NCBI GenBank assembly: GCA_028551475.1
Contig: CM052354.1
Coordinates: 27,117,258-27,181,257, forward strand
Source: Casuarina equisetifolia
Taxonomy: Eukaryota; Streptophyta; Magnoliopsida; Fagales; Casuarinaceae
Direction of reading: 5' to 3'
DNA length: 64,000 bases
Positions within the stretch are counted from its first letter, which is position 1, and the number at the start of each line of letters is the position of its first letter. The notes below the pieces were generated by a model. It saw only the letters and a list, made by a program, of their open reading frames with translations, did not search any database and was not told where the DNA came from. Made by a program: the position numbers and the translations under genes. Of this stretch, positions 1-12,760 are shown piece by piece.

Positions 1-1899
1 GTTGACGGGGAGAATTTTGTCCTTATATGGGTACAAGTGATCATCTTATTGACTTATTGTGACGTTAACCTTATTGGGGTTTAAATGCTTCCCAGTATAT
101 GAATGAAGAATTCCACACTTCCATAATATAACGAATAAAGTTTTGATTTCACTATCAATTATATCTTTTAATGTAATCATAGTACTTTCTCATATGATAC
201 ACCCATTGAAAACCTTGTGCTCAGAGGCCCATTTACGCATGGCCTTGGATGCCCATTTTGAAGCATGGTTCTATGGCCCGGTTAGAACGTGGCCCTATAG
301 CCTATTTGGACTTAGGCTCAAATACCCATTTTAAAGCTTGGACTTGAATGCTTGTGTTTAGAACTTGGGCACAAATGTCTATTGCAGGAATTGGCAAGCA
401 CTTTAAGAAATCTGCGGATGTATGCCCCATTATTCTAGGCTTCATTGGGTTGTACTCTTTTCTAGGCCTTGCTAGCTTCGCTCATCTGGGACCTTGGTGG
501 GCTACGAAGGGTCAGCTGAGGTCACTTTTTAGAATGGTCAAGCCCCATTATTACTATAGGCCAGGCCTACTTTTATACTATTGGGCCAAGCTTGCTTTTG
601 TCTTGCGGGCGAAGCTCACCTTTTCTCGAGAGGTGCCGCTCATTGCCCTGGGGCTGTGCCATCTTTAGTCCATCAGTATATGTAATATTCTAGTTCATAA
701 TATTAATGATCCAACAAATTGATGCGCGTAATTCCTTCCTAACTAAGTACTAAACCTCCAAAGAATGTTAAGAACTCTTATATCTAAATAATGGACATGA
801 TGAGCATAGTAACTAACCCATTATCAATTTTATTTAATTATTCACTTCTTTGGATCAAAGAAGCAAAAAAATAAAAATAAAAAAGAAGAAATTGTCCCAT
901 CAGTTTAATTGCTTTAGACTTTGCTAGTTGTGGAGTGTTTGAATTTTATTTTTTTTTTAAAAAAGGCAAGATTTTTATACCACAATTTAATTTAATTTTT
1001 TTTTCATTCTTTATATTGAATTATGAGAAGAAAATGATTGAAGAAACTATTATTATACTGAATAATGATATATCTAATATTATTGTCTTAAAACCGTAAT
1101 CTACACCATGAAAATATTCTTATTAGACTATAAAAGTTACAAAAAGAATGGGAAAAAAAACTCAAAATAACCCAAAACCCCTAACTATTGAAGTTCCTGT
1201 ATGCTTAAAACTCCTTTAAACGTCTCTTCAAATTTAGACCTCTAGTTAGATATATGTTCAAACTTGACTTCTAAGTAAAAGTGTCTTCCTTAGTGCGTAA
1301 ATGTAACTTAATTTCTCCTCCCCAAACATCATAGATGTGCTTTGATAGAATGCTTATATGTTTCGATCAGGGATGTGGGCTAGGATTGGAAAGAGGGCTT
1401 AGAGAAAAAAATATTGAAAATAAAAAATGAAGACTTGTCTCATTTCTTACATTTAAGTTTTTACTTGGTAACGAATTTCAATTTAAATTTGACTTTGTAA
1501 TCAAAGTGTTTTTGCCACTTGGTGTGGTTTTTGATAGCTAGGCATACTTGTAATATTTTTTTTAAGTGTGACAATTAATTTGACAGTGATTCATCCCCGT
1601 TGTTTTCATTTTTATTTCCACAGGATAATAAAGCAAAACAAAGCTTGATTCTCCCATAGATAGAAAAGCACTTGATTTAGGTTGCAAGATTTGTCCAGGC
1701 CCCACTTCCCAAGTTATCGTTCGTCGTTTTTGCATGTGCCCAAGAATATACATAACAACAGCCTATATGCTTCCACACGTCCTAAGCATATAGATAGCAA
1801 TAGCCCATGCTTTTACAACATTCCTTCTTAATAGCGTATGCTTTCACATCCATATTCCTTCTTGCTCCATGCATCCTAAGAATATAGACAACAACAACC
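1..1899. other. Intergenic sequence, no supported gene
   Basis: AT-rich DNA with long A/T runs (about 940-1000) and only short uninterrupted frames. The frames near 143-334 and 348-668 lie in slightly GC-richer sequence that reads like a worn repeat with recurring GGCCC-type words; neither shows a recognisable domain. Between about 1740 and 1900 the phrase 'cctaag.atatagac/ta.caac' recurs, a small imperfect direct repeat just outside the copia element. Nothing here supports a gene call. Confidence 0.5.
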
Positions 1900-1904
1900 A
1901 ACAC

Positions 1905-2153
1905 TGTTATAAAGTAGGGTTGAAGAAAGACATGAAGGTTTAGGAATTATCTATATAACTTTCTTGAAAGAGAATGTACAATGCCTATCCTTTTATAAAA
2001 GAAGGACAGTCTATGTCTGAGAATAATACAAGCAATAATATAAACAATATTTCCTATCATACAAGAATTTCCCTAATAAGACCATGCTACATTGTAAGTA
2101 TATCAAGTTATACAAGGAAAAAAATTAAGGAATATACAATTGTATCTCCAACA
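1905..2153 (-). repeat. 3' LTR of the 1.9-7.6 kb copia element
   Basis: A 249-bp terminal repeat with TG...CA ends. It pairs with 7332-7579 and is preceded by the AACAC target duplication at 1900-1904. The polypurine tract lies immediately inside it, at 2154 onward on the minus strand. Confidence 0.93.
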
Positions 2154-4260
2154 CTCCCTTTCAAGTTGGTGGTTTGGGTGGTCTGTAAACGTCAAACACA
2201 CCAAGCTTGCTCAACAAATATGTATGTTGTCTTTGACATAAGCTTTAATAAAGATATCAACATGTTGTTCTATTGTTCGTATTTCCTTTGTCTTGATGAT
2301 TCCTTCTTGAATTTTGTCTCTCATAAAATGTCAATCGACTTCAATGTGCTTGGTTTTTTCATGGATCATGGGATTCGCAGCTAATTTAAGAGCAACATCA
2401 TTGTTACAAAATAAGAGCCTTGGACCTTTGATATGGACTCCAAGGTCTCAAAGAAGTCCTCTTAATCAAATAACTTCATAAGTAGTTTTAGCCATGATTC
2501 AATATTTAGATTCAACAGATGATAGAGGCACGATCGACTTTTTCTTGGTTGTTTAGGATAGTAAAGAGTTTCCTAGTTTAATATAGTAACTAGTTGTGGA
2601 TCTTCTGCTCATGGGACATGTAGCATAATCGGTGTCACAGTATGCTGTCATCTACATGTTGCATTCTCTAGATAAAAGAATTCCTAATCCAGGACATCCT
2701 TTCAAATAATTGATCACTTTTAAAGCAAAATTCATGTGAGATTGCTTTGGCTCATGCATGAATTGATTGAGGATCTGGACAACATAACAAATGTTAGGTC
2801 TTGTCATGGTAAGGTAGATAAGTTTCCCCACTAGTCTTTGATAACTAGAAGGGTTCTTTAGTGGGGGATCTACATCTAAAGGTGAAATTCCAATATCATA
2901 CTTGGGTGTTGTAAGGCTTAAATTTTACTCAAAAGGGATAGCTACTGGTTTACATCCTAAGAGGCTAGCGTCATATATGATTTCCAAAACGAACTTGTGT
3001 TGACTAAGGCATATTTCTTTTAGAGAGTGAGCAATTTCAATTCCTAGATAATATTTGGGAGATCTCAAATCTTTAATGTGAAATGTAGAGTGCAAGTACT
3101 ATTTAAGATTGTTAACAACTGTGAGATGGCTTCCTATGATCAAAATATCATCCACATATATTAGAAGATAAATGGATGAAAAGCCTTGACGTCAAGTGAA
3201 TAAGGAGTAATCATGTTGAGATTGATGAAAGTTTGCAGAAATAAGAACAGAGATAAATTTTACATACCATTGACGAGATGCATGTTTAAGTCTATAAAGG
3301 ATTTATAGAGATGACATACTTGAGACTCCCCTTGTCTATGTAAACTTGAAGGAAGATCCATGTATATTTATTCATCTAAATCACCATGAAGGATTGCATT
3401 ATGAACATTCATATGATATAGAGATCAGTCCTGGAAGGTGGCAATAGCAATGAAGGGGTGAACAGTGCATTCCTTAGCCACAGGGGAGAAAGTATCCTAG
3501 TAATCAAAACCTTCTTTCTAAGTATAACTTTGGCCATTAACCAAGCTTTGTAACGTTCCACCGAACCATTAGCCTTATGCTTGCTTTTATAAACTCATTT
3601 GCATCTAATAGGTTAAGGAAAAACATCCTAAGTATGGTTGTCTGCAAAAGCACAAAGTTCCTCTGCCATGACTTATTGTCATTTTGGATCCTGAGCAGTC
3701 TCATGATGAGAAGAAGGCTAAGTTTTCGCAGAAATCTAGTTGATGCAACATAAATGATCGGGCGAAAGCTGAGCAAGACTAACATAAGAAGAAATAGGAT
3801 AATGCGTGCCAAGGGAATCCACACTAGAACAGACGTAATTTTTGGTCCATATGGGGGGCCGAGTGGCATGACCAGAACAAGGGGGAACTGCAGTAAGAGG
3901 TGCAAGTGTGGGAGTTGGAGCCTCAAGGATAGATGGAGGAGCAACATAAGGAACAATTGCTAAAAAATCATCAACAACATGCACATTAGCAATCACAGGT
4001 GTTGGTGAAAGAGAGGGCATCGGTAGAGACAAGTACTCCAAACTCATGGATGGGGTTTCAACAAGAGGTGTTGATGTAGGAGAAGAGCTAGTAATAGGCA
4101 AAAAAGAAGGGATAACAACAGAATTGAGAGGTGCCTTTGTCGAAGAACTCACCAGAAGGGAGCCCACTATCAGCATGGGTGAAGAAGCCCCAATGTCATT
4201 CTTAAAGAACTGGCAAGACTTGTTAGGAAACTCAACAAAAGCATTAGTAGATAATTGAGA

Positions 4261-5231
4261 CTAAAAAGGAAAAACATCCTCATAGAAGACCACATTGCAA
4301 TTGATAAAGAACCAATCACTGGATGGGTCATACACATGGTACCTCTTTTGCAGGGGAGGGAAACCCATGAAAACGCAATGAGTTGCATGAGGACTAAACT
4401 TGTCCTGATGACCTACAGTTGTTGTGAAGTATAGGCAACCAAAAACACAGAGATGACTAATCTTAGGATTCTTTCCAAAAAGTAATTCAAAGAGAGTCTT
4501 GCCATCAAGAACTCGGGATGGCATGCAATTAATCAAGTAGACAGCAATGATCACACAATCGCCTAAAAAGTATTAGGAATGGAGGTTTGGTACATGAGAG
4601 CCCGAACAACTTCCAGAAGGTGGTGGTGTTTGCACTCAACAAACCTATTTTATTAGGGGTATAAGTGCAAGAGCTCTTGTGTAATATCCCATGTGAAGAA
4701 AAAAAAAAGAATAATAGGAGTTAAAAAAACCACAGGCATTGTCAGTGCAGACTTGTTTGACAAAAGTATGGAATTGAGTTTGAACGAGTGTAAAGAGCAA
4801 ATGAGATGGGAAAGAACTTGAGACTTAGATTGCATGAGGAAAACCCAAGTACTACGAGAGAAATCATCAACGAGAGTTAGAAAGAATTGGGACTTATCAT
4901 GATGAGGTGTGTGATAAGGTTCCCAAATGTTGATGTGAAGGAGAGAGAAAATGAAAGGAGCACGCAAAGAACTAGAAGGAAAAAGGTTGCAAGGTTGCTT
5001 CACGAGGGGACAAACGGGGCAAATAGGAAGTGAAAAAGAAGCACTATGACGTAAACGTTGATGTAAAATCGAGATATAATTATTGATGTTGGCATTACAA
5101 AAGGTGCCCTTGGAAAGGGAAATACATTGTAAAAAATTAAAATTTTTAGGAAAAGGAAATAAAAAATAAAGCCCACGAGAAACTCTACCCAAGCCCATCA
5201 GTTTTCCAGTTGAACAAGCTTGAAAGGACAT
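4261..5231 (-). pseudogene. Broken copia integrase region (pol)
   Basis: Two minus-strand frames carry integrase homology. The first (5231-4653) holds the pre-integrase segment LHQRLRHSAS and a CX2C-like ICPVCPL, then the core motif LVDDFSRSTWVFLM. The second (4554-4261) holds the C-terminal motifs NCMPSRVL, FELLFGKNP and LCVFGCLYF typical of copia integrases. They are in different frames and the acidic-triad region between them is interrupted, so no complete integrase is encoded. This is part of the element at 1905-7579. Confidence 0.85.
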
Positions 5232-7331
5232 GAATTAGAATTCATGATAATATGACAATCATTTTGTGCACAAGCTTTAGAGATTGAAATGAGACTAAAT
5301 TGAAAATTAGGAACAAACAAAACATTTTTTAGGGTGATAGTGGGACTAAGAATGACATCACTAGTGTGGGTGACAAAGGTGACATTTCCATTTAGGAGAC
5401 ATATCGAGGAGGATGGTGATGAGGTATGAATTTGGAAAATAATTTTTTGTTGCAAATAATGTGATCACTAGCACATGAATTGATAATCCATACATTCAAA
5501 GAAATTGAGTTCATAAGGTAGAAAGTGGTACTTGAGAAACTAGCAACTTTGTCTAGAGTCCCCATCTATTGAAAAGCATGCATGATTTGATTGAGTTGGG
5601 CTTAATGAAGGGCTGATTTGACTTGTCTTAGGAAATTACAACATTAGAAAAACCTTCATGGTCTTTAGAATCCCTATCTGCAAGCTTTCCATGTAATTTT
5701 CAGCAATTTTCCTTAGTGTGGTTGGTTTGTTTGTAATAATCACAAAATAATTGATTAAATCGACCTTTGGTAAAGTTAGAGTTGCTAGATCCCTTGTGTG
5801 CAGGTGTAGTGTTTGCATGATTGGAGCTGTCGATTTGAGACGCACTAGTGTTAGGTGTGATTAAAAAATAGCTGTAAAATGGAGGTGCCCCCATTATGAA
5901 ATAAGAGCTGTTAGATTTAAGGTTTGAAGGAGGGTTGTTAGATCCAAAATGCACTGCATTTGCAGGAAACCCTAGAGAGGTTGTGTGTGCTGCTCAGCTC
6001 TCGCCACCCCATTGTCATTGTCACTATTGTGGCCACCTCCATGTGTTGTGATGGTTTTTTGGAGCAATTATCACACAAGCGAAGAAGATGATGTATTTGC
6101 CAACGTGAAGATATTCTGTGGAGGTGATACATTAATTTTCCTCTTGGATAACGAGAAAAAAAAATGGTGGAGGGACGATGGTGGCTCCATGGTGAGAATC
6201 TACGAGTAGAAAGAGCTATAAGACTCGTTTAAGATCAGAAGGAAACGAGTGATTTAATGTTCCTCCTTTAGTTGATGAAGTTGGTGATGAATGACATCTA
6301 GTCCTTCAATCGGCTGGTCGATTTGGTCAAGTTCGTGGCACAAAGCAACGAACTGATTGTAAATGATGGTCACAGTGAGGTTCCTTTGCTTTAGGTTGCA
6401 AAAGCTTTACTTAACCTGGAAACGTTGGACCCGATTAGAATAGTTGTAAAGTTTATGAAGAGAGTCTCACAAAATGTGAGGATCGTCAAACGGTGGGAGG
6501 GCGGTAGCAACTTTAGGAGAAACCATGTTGTCAAGCCAAGCATAGACGAGTTATGCACATTTCTGCCATTGTCGTGCCATGTGATTGTCGGTTAGGAGCG
6601 AGATGGAGCCCTTTAAGAAGTTGTCCTTGTCTTTGGTGACAAGGGCATGACAAAAATCATAGGCCCAAACTGAGTAGTTCACTGTACCGATCAAGGAGTG
6701 GGTGATGAGCCAAATTTTTGGCCCATCAAAGGTGGTAGTGAAGAACGGGTCGCTGGGCTTGAGGTAGATGACGATGGAGTAAGGTGCACTACAGATACTC
6801 GAGAGCGGGTAAGGATTTGAACCCAAACCCGTGTAAGTTAGGTACTAATGTGAACCCAACTCGGGGAGTGTTGGGTTAACCCAAATGATTGGGGTCACTC
6901 ATCAAAGGCTAGACCAAGCTAAGGCTAGGCCAAGGCATGAGGAAAGGCAATTGAGGGCCCAGACCACCAGCAATAGTGGGAGGAGCCCAATACGACCAAG
7001 GAGTGGGTTAGGCTTGTATAGTGGAGCCTAAATAGACGAATGGGAGGCCAATAGAGCTAGGGAGGGCTAGACTAGAAAAAGGAACCTTGAGTTCTAGTAA
7101 AGGACCAGAAAATGGGTTGGTAGGGAGGGTGGCCAACCCAAAAGGAATACCAAGAGCAACAGAGAGAACCAGGGAGGCCGTAGGAGAATTGCTGGCCGAG
7201 ATGTCCTCAATGATGGGGGCATTGGGGTCAAAGCTGGGGTTTGCTACCATGGAAAAAAAAAGAAGCAAGAAAAAAATAAAGAGAGTAGAAGTAATAAAAA
7301 ATTCAAGAAAAAAACTTGGCTCTTGATAGCA

Positions 7332-7579
7332 TGTCAGAAAGTAGGGTTGAAGAAAGACATGAAGGTTTGGGAATTATTTGTATTGCTTTCTTGAAAGAGA
7401 ATGTACAATGCATGTCCTTTTATAAGAGAAGGACAGTCTATATATGAGAATAATACAAGCAATAATATAAACCATATTTCCTACCATATAAGAATTTTCC
7501 TAATAGGACCATGCTACATGGTAAGTATATCAAGCTATACAAGAAAAGAATTAAGGAATATATGATTGTATCTCCAACA
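7332..7579 (-). repeat. 5' LTR of the 1.9-7.6 kb copia element
   Basis: A 248-bp terminal repeat with TG...CA ends, about 90% identical to 1905-2153. The primer-binding site adjoins its inner edge (7318-7330) and AACAC follows its outer edge (7580-7584). Confidence 0.93.
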
Positions 7580-7584
7580 AACAC

Positions 7585-10130
7585 TTTCCTGCTGTGACGG
7601 ATTTGGCGATTCATGTTGTAACGTCCGGTCGTTGTAATTAGAGTGAGATGTAAAGGCTTGTTATTATGACGCATTACCCAAGGCCACCTTTTTCCTCTTT
7701 TATGTTCCCAAGGCCTTGAAAAAGAAGAGGCGGTTTGCATTATTAATAATGCTTCATTTAGCACAAATATTATAAAGAAATTTGATGTGCTTGCCCGTGT
7801 GTAATATTATATTTCTTTTCCCTCTTGGATTGGTGATTTCTTAAAAATAAAAAGTATGTGTCCTTTGAGTGTCTTGGTTGTTAATGATTAGTAATATTAA
7901 AATGTAAATTTTGAGCTATATATATCACGGGAATCTTTTCATCATTTGTTAAAGTAAATAAAAATCTTAAATGTTCTATCATTCAAATTATTACATAACT
8001 AATGAAATTAACTATTTTTCTATCAATCATGAAAGTGACAATTTCAAATCACTTAATCAAGCATGCATATTTGTTTCCCATTATTTGAAGAAATGATTTT
8101 GTCACTTGAATAGAAACAAAAGACACAGGACGTCTTATGCTTAATCTCAATGCATGCACGCATTGCCATTTCAAAAGTTCTAACAATTTTTTCTATAAGA
8201 GAATTGGACCTGTCTATTTCAAAAGTTCAAACATTTTTTCCATAAGAGATTTGAACATGTTGGGAGATCGCTATGGACGTCAAAGTCAATCTAAAAAAGG
8301 TTAGATAGCACTACTATTGAGAATAGGCTATTCAATTAAACCAAATGGTCCTGCAATCTTTAGGATTCTGTGTGTTAAACAAGTTTTGTCTATTCATATT
8401 GAGATCGGGCAATGACGTGTTGAAGTGAAAGTTTAAACCAAGCGATAATATCTCTTCATGATCTTGAAAACTGTTTTCATGGAGGGTAATTACTTAACAG
8501 GTGCTATAGTCGTATTCATTCATGGTGTATTCCAACATGAGATACACATATATAGTTATACTTCAAGTCGACTACCTTTACATATATAGTTATACTTAGA
8601 GTCGACTACCTTTTTGTGGGGTTGATGTCAAAACTACCAGTGATGAGGTCTTGTTGGAGCCAAGTGCCCACTTTAGTTCCTTCCTTAATGACCAAATTAT
8701 TGCTGATAGCCTTATATGTTTCTCACAGTTTGTAGCCTTTTTACTTATAAGCCATTTCTCGTCGTCGCTTTTTACCAATAAGCACTGCCCTAAAATGAGC
8801 CCTCTAACTTGAGAACCAACGGACCGAGACAACCAGCTCTTTTATTTTGTAGATAGGACATCAAACTAACATTCTTGGGCTTCATCAATCGTTGCGAAAA
8901 TGGAAAAAATAGGTTTAATTCTAGTTGATATAAAAAAGCAATCAGAGTAAGGATTAGAAGAAAACATCGTTGACAGCTTCAACACTCATCTCGTAGCCGC
9001 CTTGTCTTCCTCAAACCCATCTTATATTTCCCCTGCTCCAGGCTCGTCCTACCACTCAAACGGGGGAGTTGTGCAGTTCTCAGATTTATATTTCTACATG
9101 ACCGTTCGATATTGAGGTTTCTGCTTGAAAGTCATGCTCTAATCATAAGGAAGAACGCAAAAGCAGAGTTCTCGCCTGATACCGGCTTAAGCACCAATAT
9201 CTCTTCCCCTCTATCCAACCATGATATTGCTTGGGGGTCTTTTAATGATCAAGAGCCATCAAGTTCTGCAGGACACGTGGACACCAATTGCCTATGGAAT
9301 TTCTGAGTTTCAAAGGATCAGAAGGAAGAACTTCTTATTAGAATTACTTGTTTCGAATTTGTAGTCGTGTGTATAGGTTCTGTTACCTAATTATAGTTAT
9401 TGGGTAGCAAAGGAAACGCATGTATTTTCAGAAATCCAGCTTCCGTTTCCTTCAGGTTTTAAGACTTATCAGCATTCAACAGACAGCTTTAGTATTGTGC
9501 AGCTTGCTTGTACACAACATTCATGACTTATAATTAATGTCGGCATCTATGATTATGGATTGTAGCAGTTTATTTCTATTCTTTCCTTTACTCACTTGTA
9601 GTTGATGATCAATGAAAAAACCGTAGTAAGGCCACCAACCCAAAATCACCCAAAATCACACAAAATGCACCAACACATGGAAGCTGGAAGACTGTAATTT
9701 CAAGATGTCATTATCAAATAAGTTCAAATCCACGTATACTGTGCCTTTCCAAATCAAGGCTACTGTTTCTGCTTTTCATTTCATATAATACGCTAAATTC
9801 TCGACCTTCCAATGGCATAATGTGTCACTCAAAGAGGTCAAAAAAGTTCAAAAAGTAGCTTTTAGAGTGGTGTGCTACATGAGTGTGAAGATATCATCCA
9901 AGTATCAAACTCTAGTAATTACACGATTTTCCTGTGATGCTTCTGTCATATGAAAACAAGATGTTTCCCCAAAGCATTTAGTCCATGCAATGTGATTCAA
10001 CCATGTCATACCTTCTAGAGCCTACACAAACCCTGTGCAAATGAAATTAAAATCAAAAGTCAAATGTATTTCCTTCTGAAAAGGAGCAAGAACAGAGCAT
10101 TTGGAAAGAGAAAACAAACCTCCATTATAT
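7585..10130. other. Intergenic sequence with small direct repeats and a possible plus-strand gene remnant
   Basis: Mostly AT-rich non-coding DNA. A direct repeat of about 45 bp lies at 8169-8265 ('tttcaaaagttc.aaca.tttttt..ataagag' twice). A tandem pair of about 35 bp lies at 8549-8613 ('catatatagttatactt..agtcgactacc'). A plus-strand frame starting near 8616 (GVDVKTTSDEVLLEPSAHF) and another at 9112-9306 (ending DTNCLWNF before a stop) look compositionally protein-like. They could be tail exons of a decayed plant gene, perhaps a transcription factor, but I do not recognise the family with confidence. Confidence 0.35.
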
Positions 10131-12312
10131 TTACAGGTTCTCAAACTGAATCCAACGGCTCTCTTCTTCAATCCTTAAATCCAGTTCTTTCAGGGCCTCA
10201 GGACAACAGTTGCTGTCAGAGCCACGGAATCCTAGTCCACGTCCACCAGTCCATTTGTGACACTGATTCACTTTTACATCTTCCTTGATGTTCCTCCCAA
10301 AGAGATCAAGCACGGCCTGGCAGAGGTCCTCTTCAGGGATCATGTCACGATGCTCTGGTAGCCTCTCTCGGTCATCTTTCATTATCCTTTGGGGTGGCCA
10401 TACATTTGGCAGGGGGGGATTACCAAATTCTTGGATTTATTTTTTGCACAACGGCGTACTCGATAAAGTTGCTCAATCTTGAAGAGCAACCTACCATGAA
10501 ACCCTGCGAAAGAGTTGTTCCCCGGTGACAGAGCAATGGCTTGCTGCAAGGAATCAAAGGCCTCGAGGAGCTGGTCTTCCATGTTCTTCTCAAGTGGTTT
10601 CTCTAGTGAAGCCATTTTGTACTGAGCAAGACTTATGGTGGCATGAACGATCCCAGAGTCTGGATAGCTCGCAAGGGTCGACTCCAAGTTCTTCAAGGTT
10701 ACTTCGACTTCTTCCTTGCTTGCACGTCTGAGAGACAGGATGGCCAAATTGCACTGTAGTATGGGACTACGGGGTGCTGAGAAATCCATGGAAGAAGAGA
10801 ATAAGAATTCTGTCATGGGAAAATTTGAATTCTAAGTTCTGTTTGCCAAAACACAGCAGAGGTAAAAATTATAAGTTGAGATACAGCATTGGAATGACTT
10901 AGACACAAATAAATGACAGAAGAAAAAAAGACCTGCCAGTTCCGGGACACTGGCTCCAAGTCTCATATTCCATCTCTTCATATCAAAGTTTAAAAGAAAT
11001 GGATTGCATTTCGTACACCAGTAATCAACCTTGTGGAAGTCAAACTCAGTAAGGTGTCCTGAATTATTAAAAGCATATTAATTCCTATCAACACTAATAT
11101 GTACCTTTCTCGGGAACATTGAAGCTTTCAAGAGCAATGCCACTGGTAGGAACAGATGCCTCAGGTGCAGAAGCAGGTTTTGTGGAACCCAGTGGCTGCT
11201 GATTGGTATTTGCAGGTGCCACCCTCAAAGTTCTGGTAGGAACATGGACTGTATTAGATGTTTCGCCCCTCATTACCTTCACCTATAAGAAACTCCCAAA
11301 TTAACAAATTAAAAGAAAGGCATCATCATCAAAAGAAATCTTTCAAAGGACACAGCTATGGGCACAGACTCACAATGGATGCATAAGACTTTCTTGGAGC
11401 ATCATCCTCAGCTGCAGGAGCTGAATGAACAACTGCAGAATCAACCTCCGTAAGAACCTCAATCCGATTGGCATCAGTTGAGGGTTTTGCAACCTTTTTA
11501 TCTGAAGGATCAGAGACTTTGGCACCATCATTGAGATCGTCCCCCTCAAATGCAGCAGGGTCCTCCACAGGAGGTTCAGGAGCATGATCAAACACTGGAT
11601 GCAGATAAAGCATTTCCAAAGTGTCAGCCTCACATAAATCCAACAGAAAATATAAGAAAGAACTACTATGACCTGGCTCTGTTGTCAAGGCAGTCACAGC
11701 AACATTCTCATTCACACTATTTACTGGGGTAAAGTTGGCTTGCAACCGTTCATCATCCTCAATGTACCTACAGACATCATTTAAGACAAAGTAATCTCTG
11801 TCTTGTGGAGCAAGAAAAAAAGTTTGAGTGAATTTCCTCCTCAGGCCGTTCTTGCCAGTTAAGCAGCCAGTCACCAAAACAAGAACCCCTTCTTGATAGG
11901 AATCCAAAGCATCTGTAGTTTTTATCTCTGCCACGTAGTCCTCAGAGTTGAAATCCAAGATTTTCTGATTAATTGCCTGCTCCAAGGAAAGTAATGCAAC
12001 TATGTCAAACAACCTACATTACCTACAATTATGATTTAATACAATCATCAAACTGACATTTTATTTGGATTATATACAAGTTCGCTCTTATTCATCAACT
12101 AATGATTTCTTATATATCAACTTACTTGCATGGTGGTCACTGTTCCCATATTACCATTAGCTTCTGGCCTGTCTTAGCAAACTTGAATCTTGATAAAATC
12201 TAAGCACCAATTCAGGGGATTGATGAAGACTGTGATAGTATTGCTCCACAAAGACATTCCCAACAACTTGGGCACTTGGAGCGGGGTCAGAAGTTCCTTC
12301 CTGCATTGCCAT
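10131..12312 (-). pseudogene. G3BP-like NTF2-domain gene, chimeric with an unrecognised C-terminal part; frameshifted
   Basis: Minus-strand exons: 12312-12126 (ATG directly after a splice acceptor; NTF2 start VVGNVFVEQYYHSLHQSPEL), 11976-11673 (rest of NTF2, e.g. TFFLAPQDRDYFVLNDV), 11594-11374 (acidic linker ending PRKSYASI) and 11282-11105 (linker). This is the N-terminal half of the plant G3BP family: NTF2 domain, then an RRM, in stress-granule RNA-binding proteins. The RRM exons are absent. Instead, exon 11058-10933 (HKVDYWCTKCNPF, phase-compatible) and exon 10809-10131 (helical, TPR-like, starting FLFSSSMDFS) follow; I do not recognise that C-terminal part. Two lesions break the frame: one extra base near 12172-12176 in the first exon, and a frame change in the A-run near 10434-10446 in the last. 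Probably a rearranged pseudogene; assembly indels are a less likely alternative. Confidence 0.7.
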
Positions 12313-12760
12313 CTGCAGAAAAAATTCTAACATAAACATATAAACACAACAAGCCTATTAAGAAAAATAACCATAAATCATCCTACAGTAGTTGAAGAAA
12401 TGAATAGAAAGAAAAAAAAAAAAGCATATGGCTGTTGGGTCCAAATCCCAGCCAAAAAGACATGAAAAAAAAGGGATCTACGAACAAATGCACCCTAAGA
12501 AAGTCGGCAAAACATCATATACTTGCAAAAAGAAAAAAAAAAAAAAAAAGAGAGATTGTCAGGTTCCCTTCAATGTTCAGCAAAGTTTGTTCCAAAAAAA
12601 GACAAAAATTAGACCCAAATAATATCCATTGTGCACATAACTTTATTGTTGGGACTCTTCAAATTTAGTGTTCGTGGTGCACTAAATTCCCACATATTTA
12701 TTCAATAAGCAGAATGTCTCAAATTCAGCCAAAATGACCCGGCCATATGGTCCATGTTTT

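Larger units (their letters stand above)
1905..7579 (-). mobile_element. Ty1/copia LTR retrotransposon, complete but decayed
   Basis: A full-length element on the minus strand. It has 249/248-bp LTRs at 1905-2153 and 7332-7579, flanked by a perfect 5-bp target duplication AACAC (1900-1904 and 7580-7584). Next to the 5' LTR (right side) lies a tRNA-iMet-type primer site (complement of 'gctcttgatagca', 7318-7330). Next to the 3' LTR is a polypurine tract (complement of 2154-2163). Reading right to left: gag (7268-6551), a zinc knuckle with one Cys replaced by Tyr (about 5700-5760), protease/pre-integrase (5455-5198), integrase core with LVDDFSRSTWVF (5231-4653), integrase C-terminus (4554-4261), and reverse transcriptase with YVDD near 3146-3160. 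Every domain is broken by stops and frameshifts, so it cannot move by itself. By eye the LTRs differ at about 24 sites (about 90% identity), which suggests an old insertion. Confidence 0.95.
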
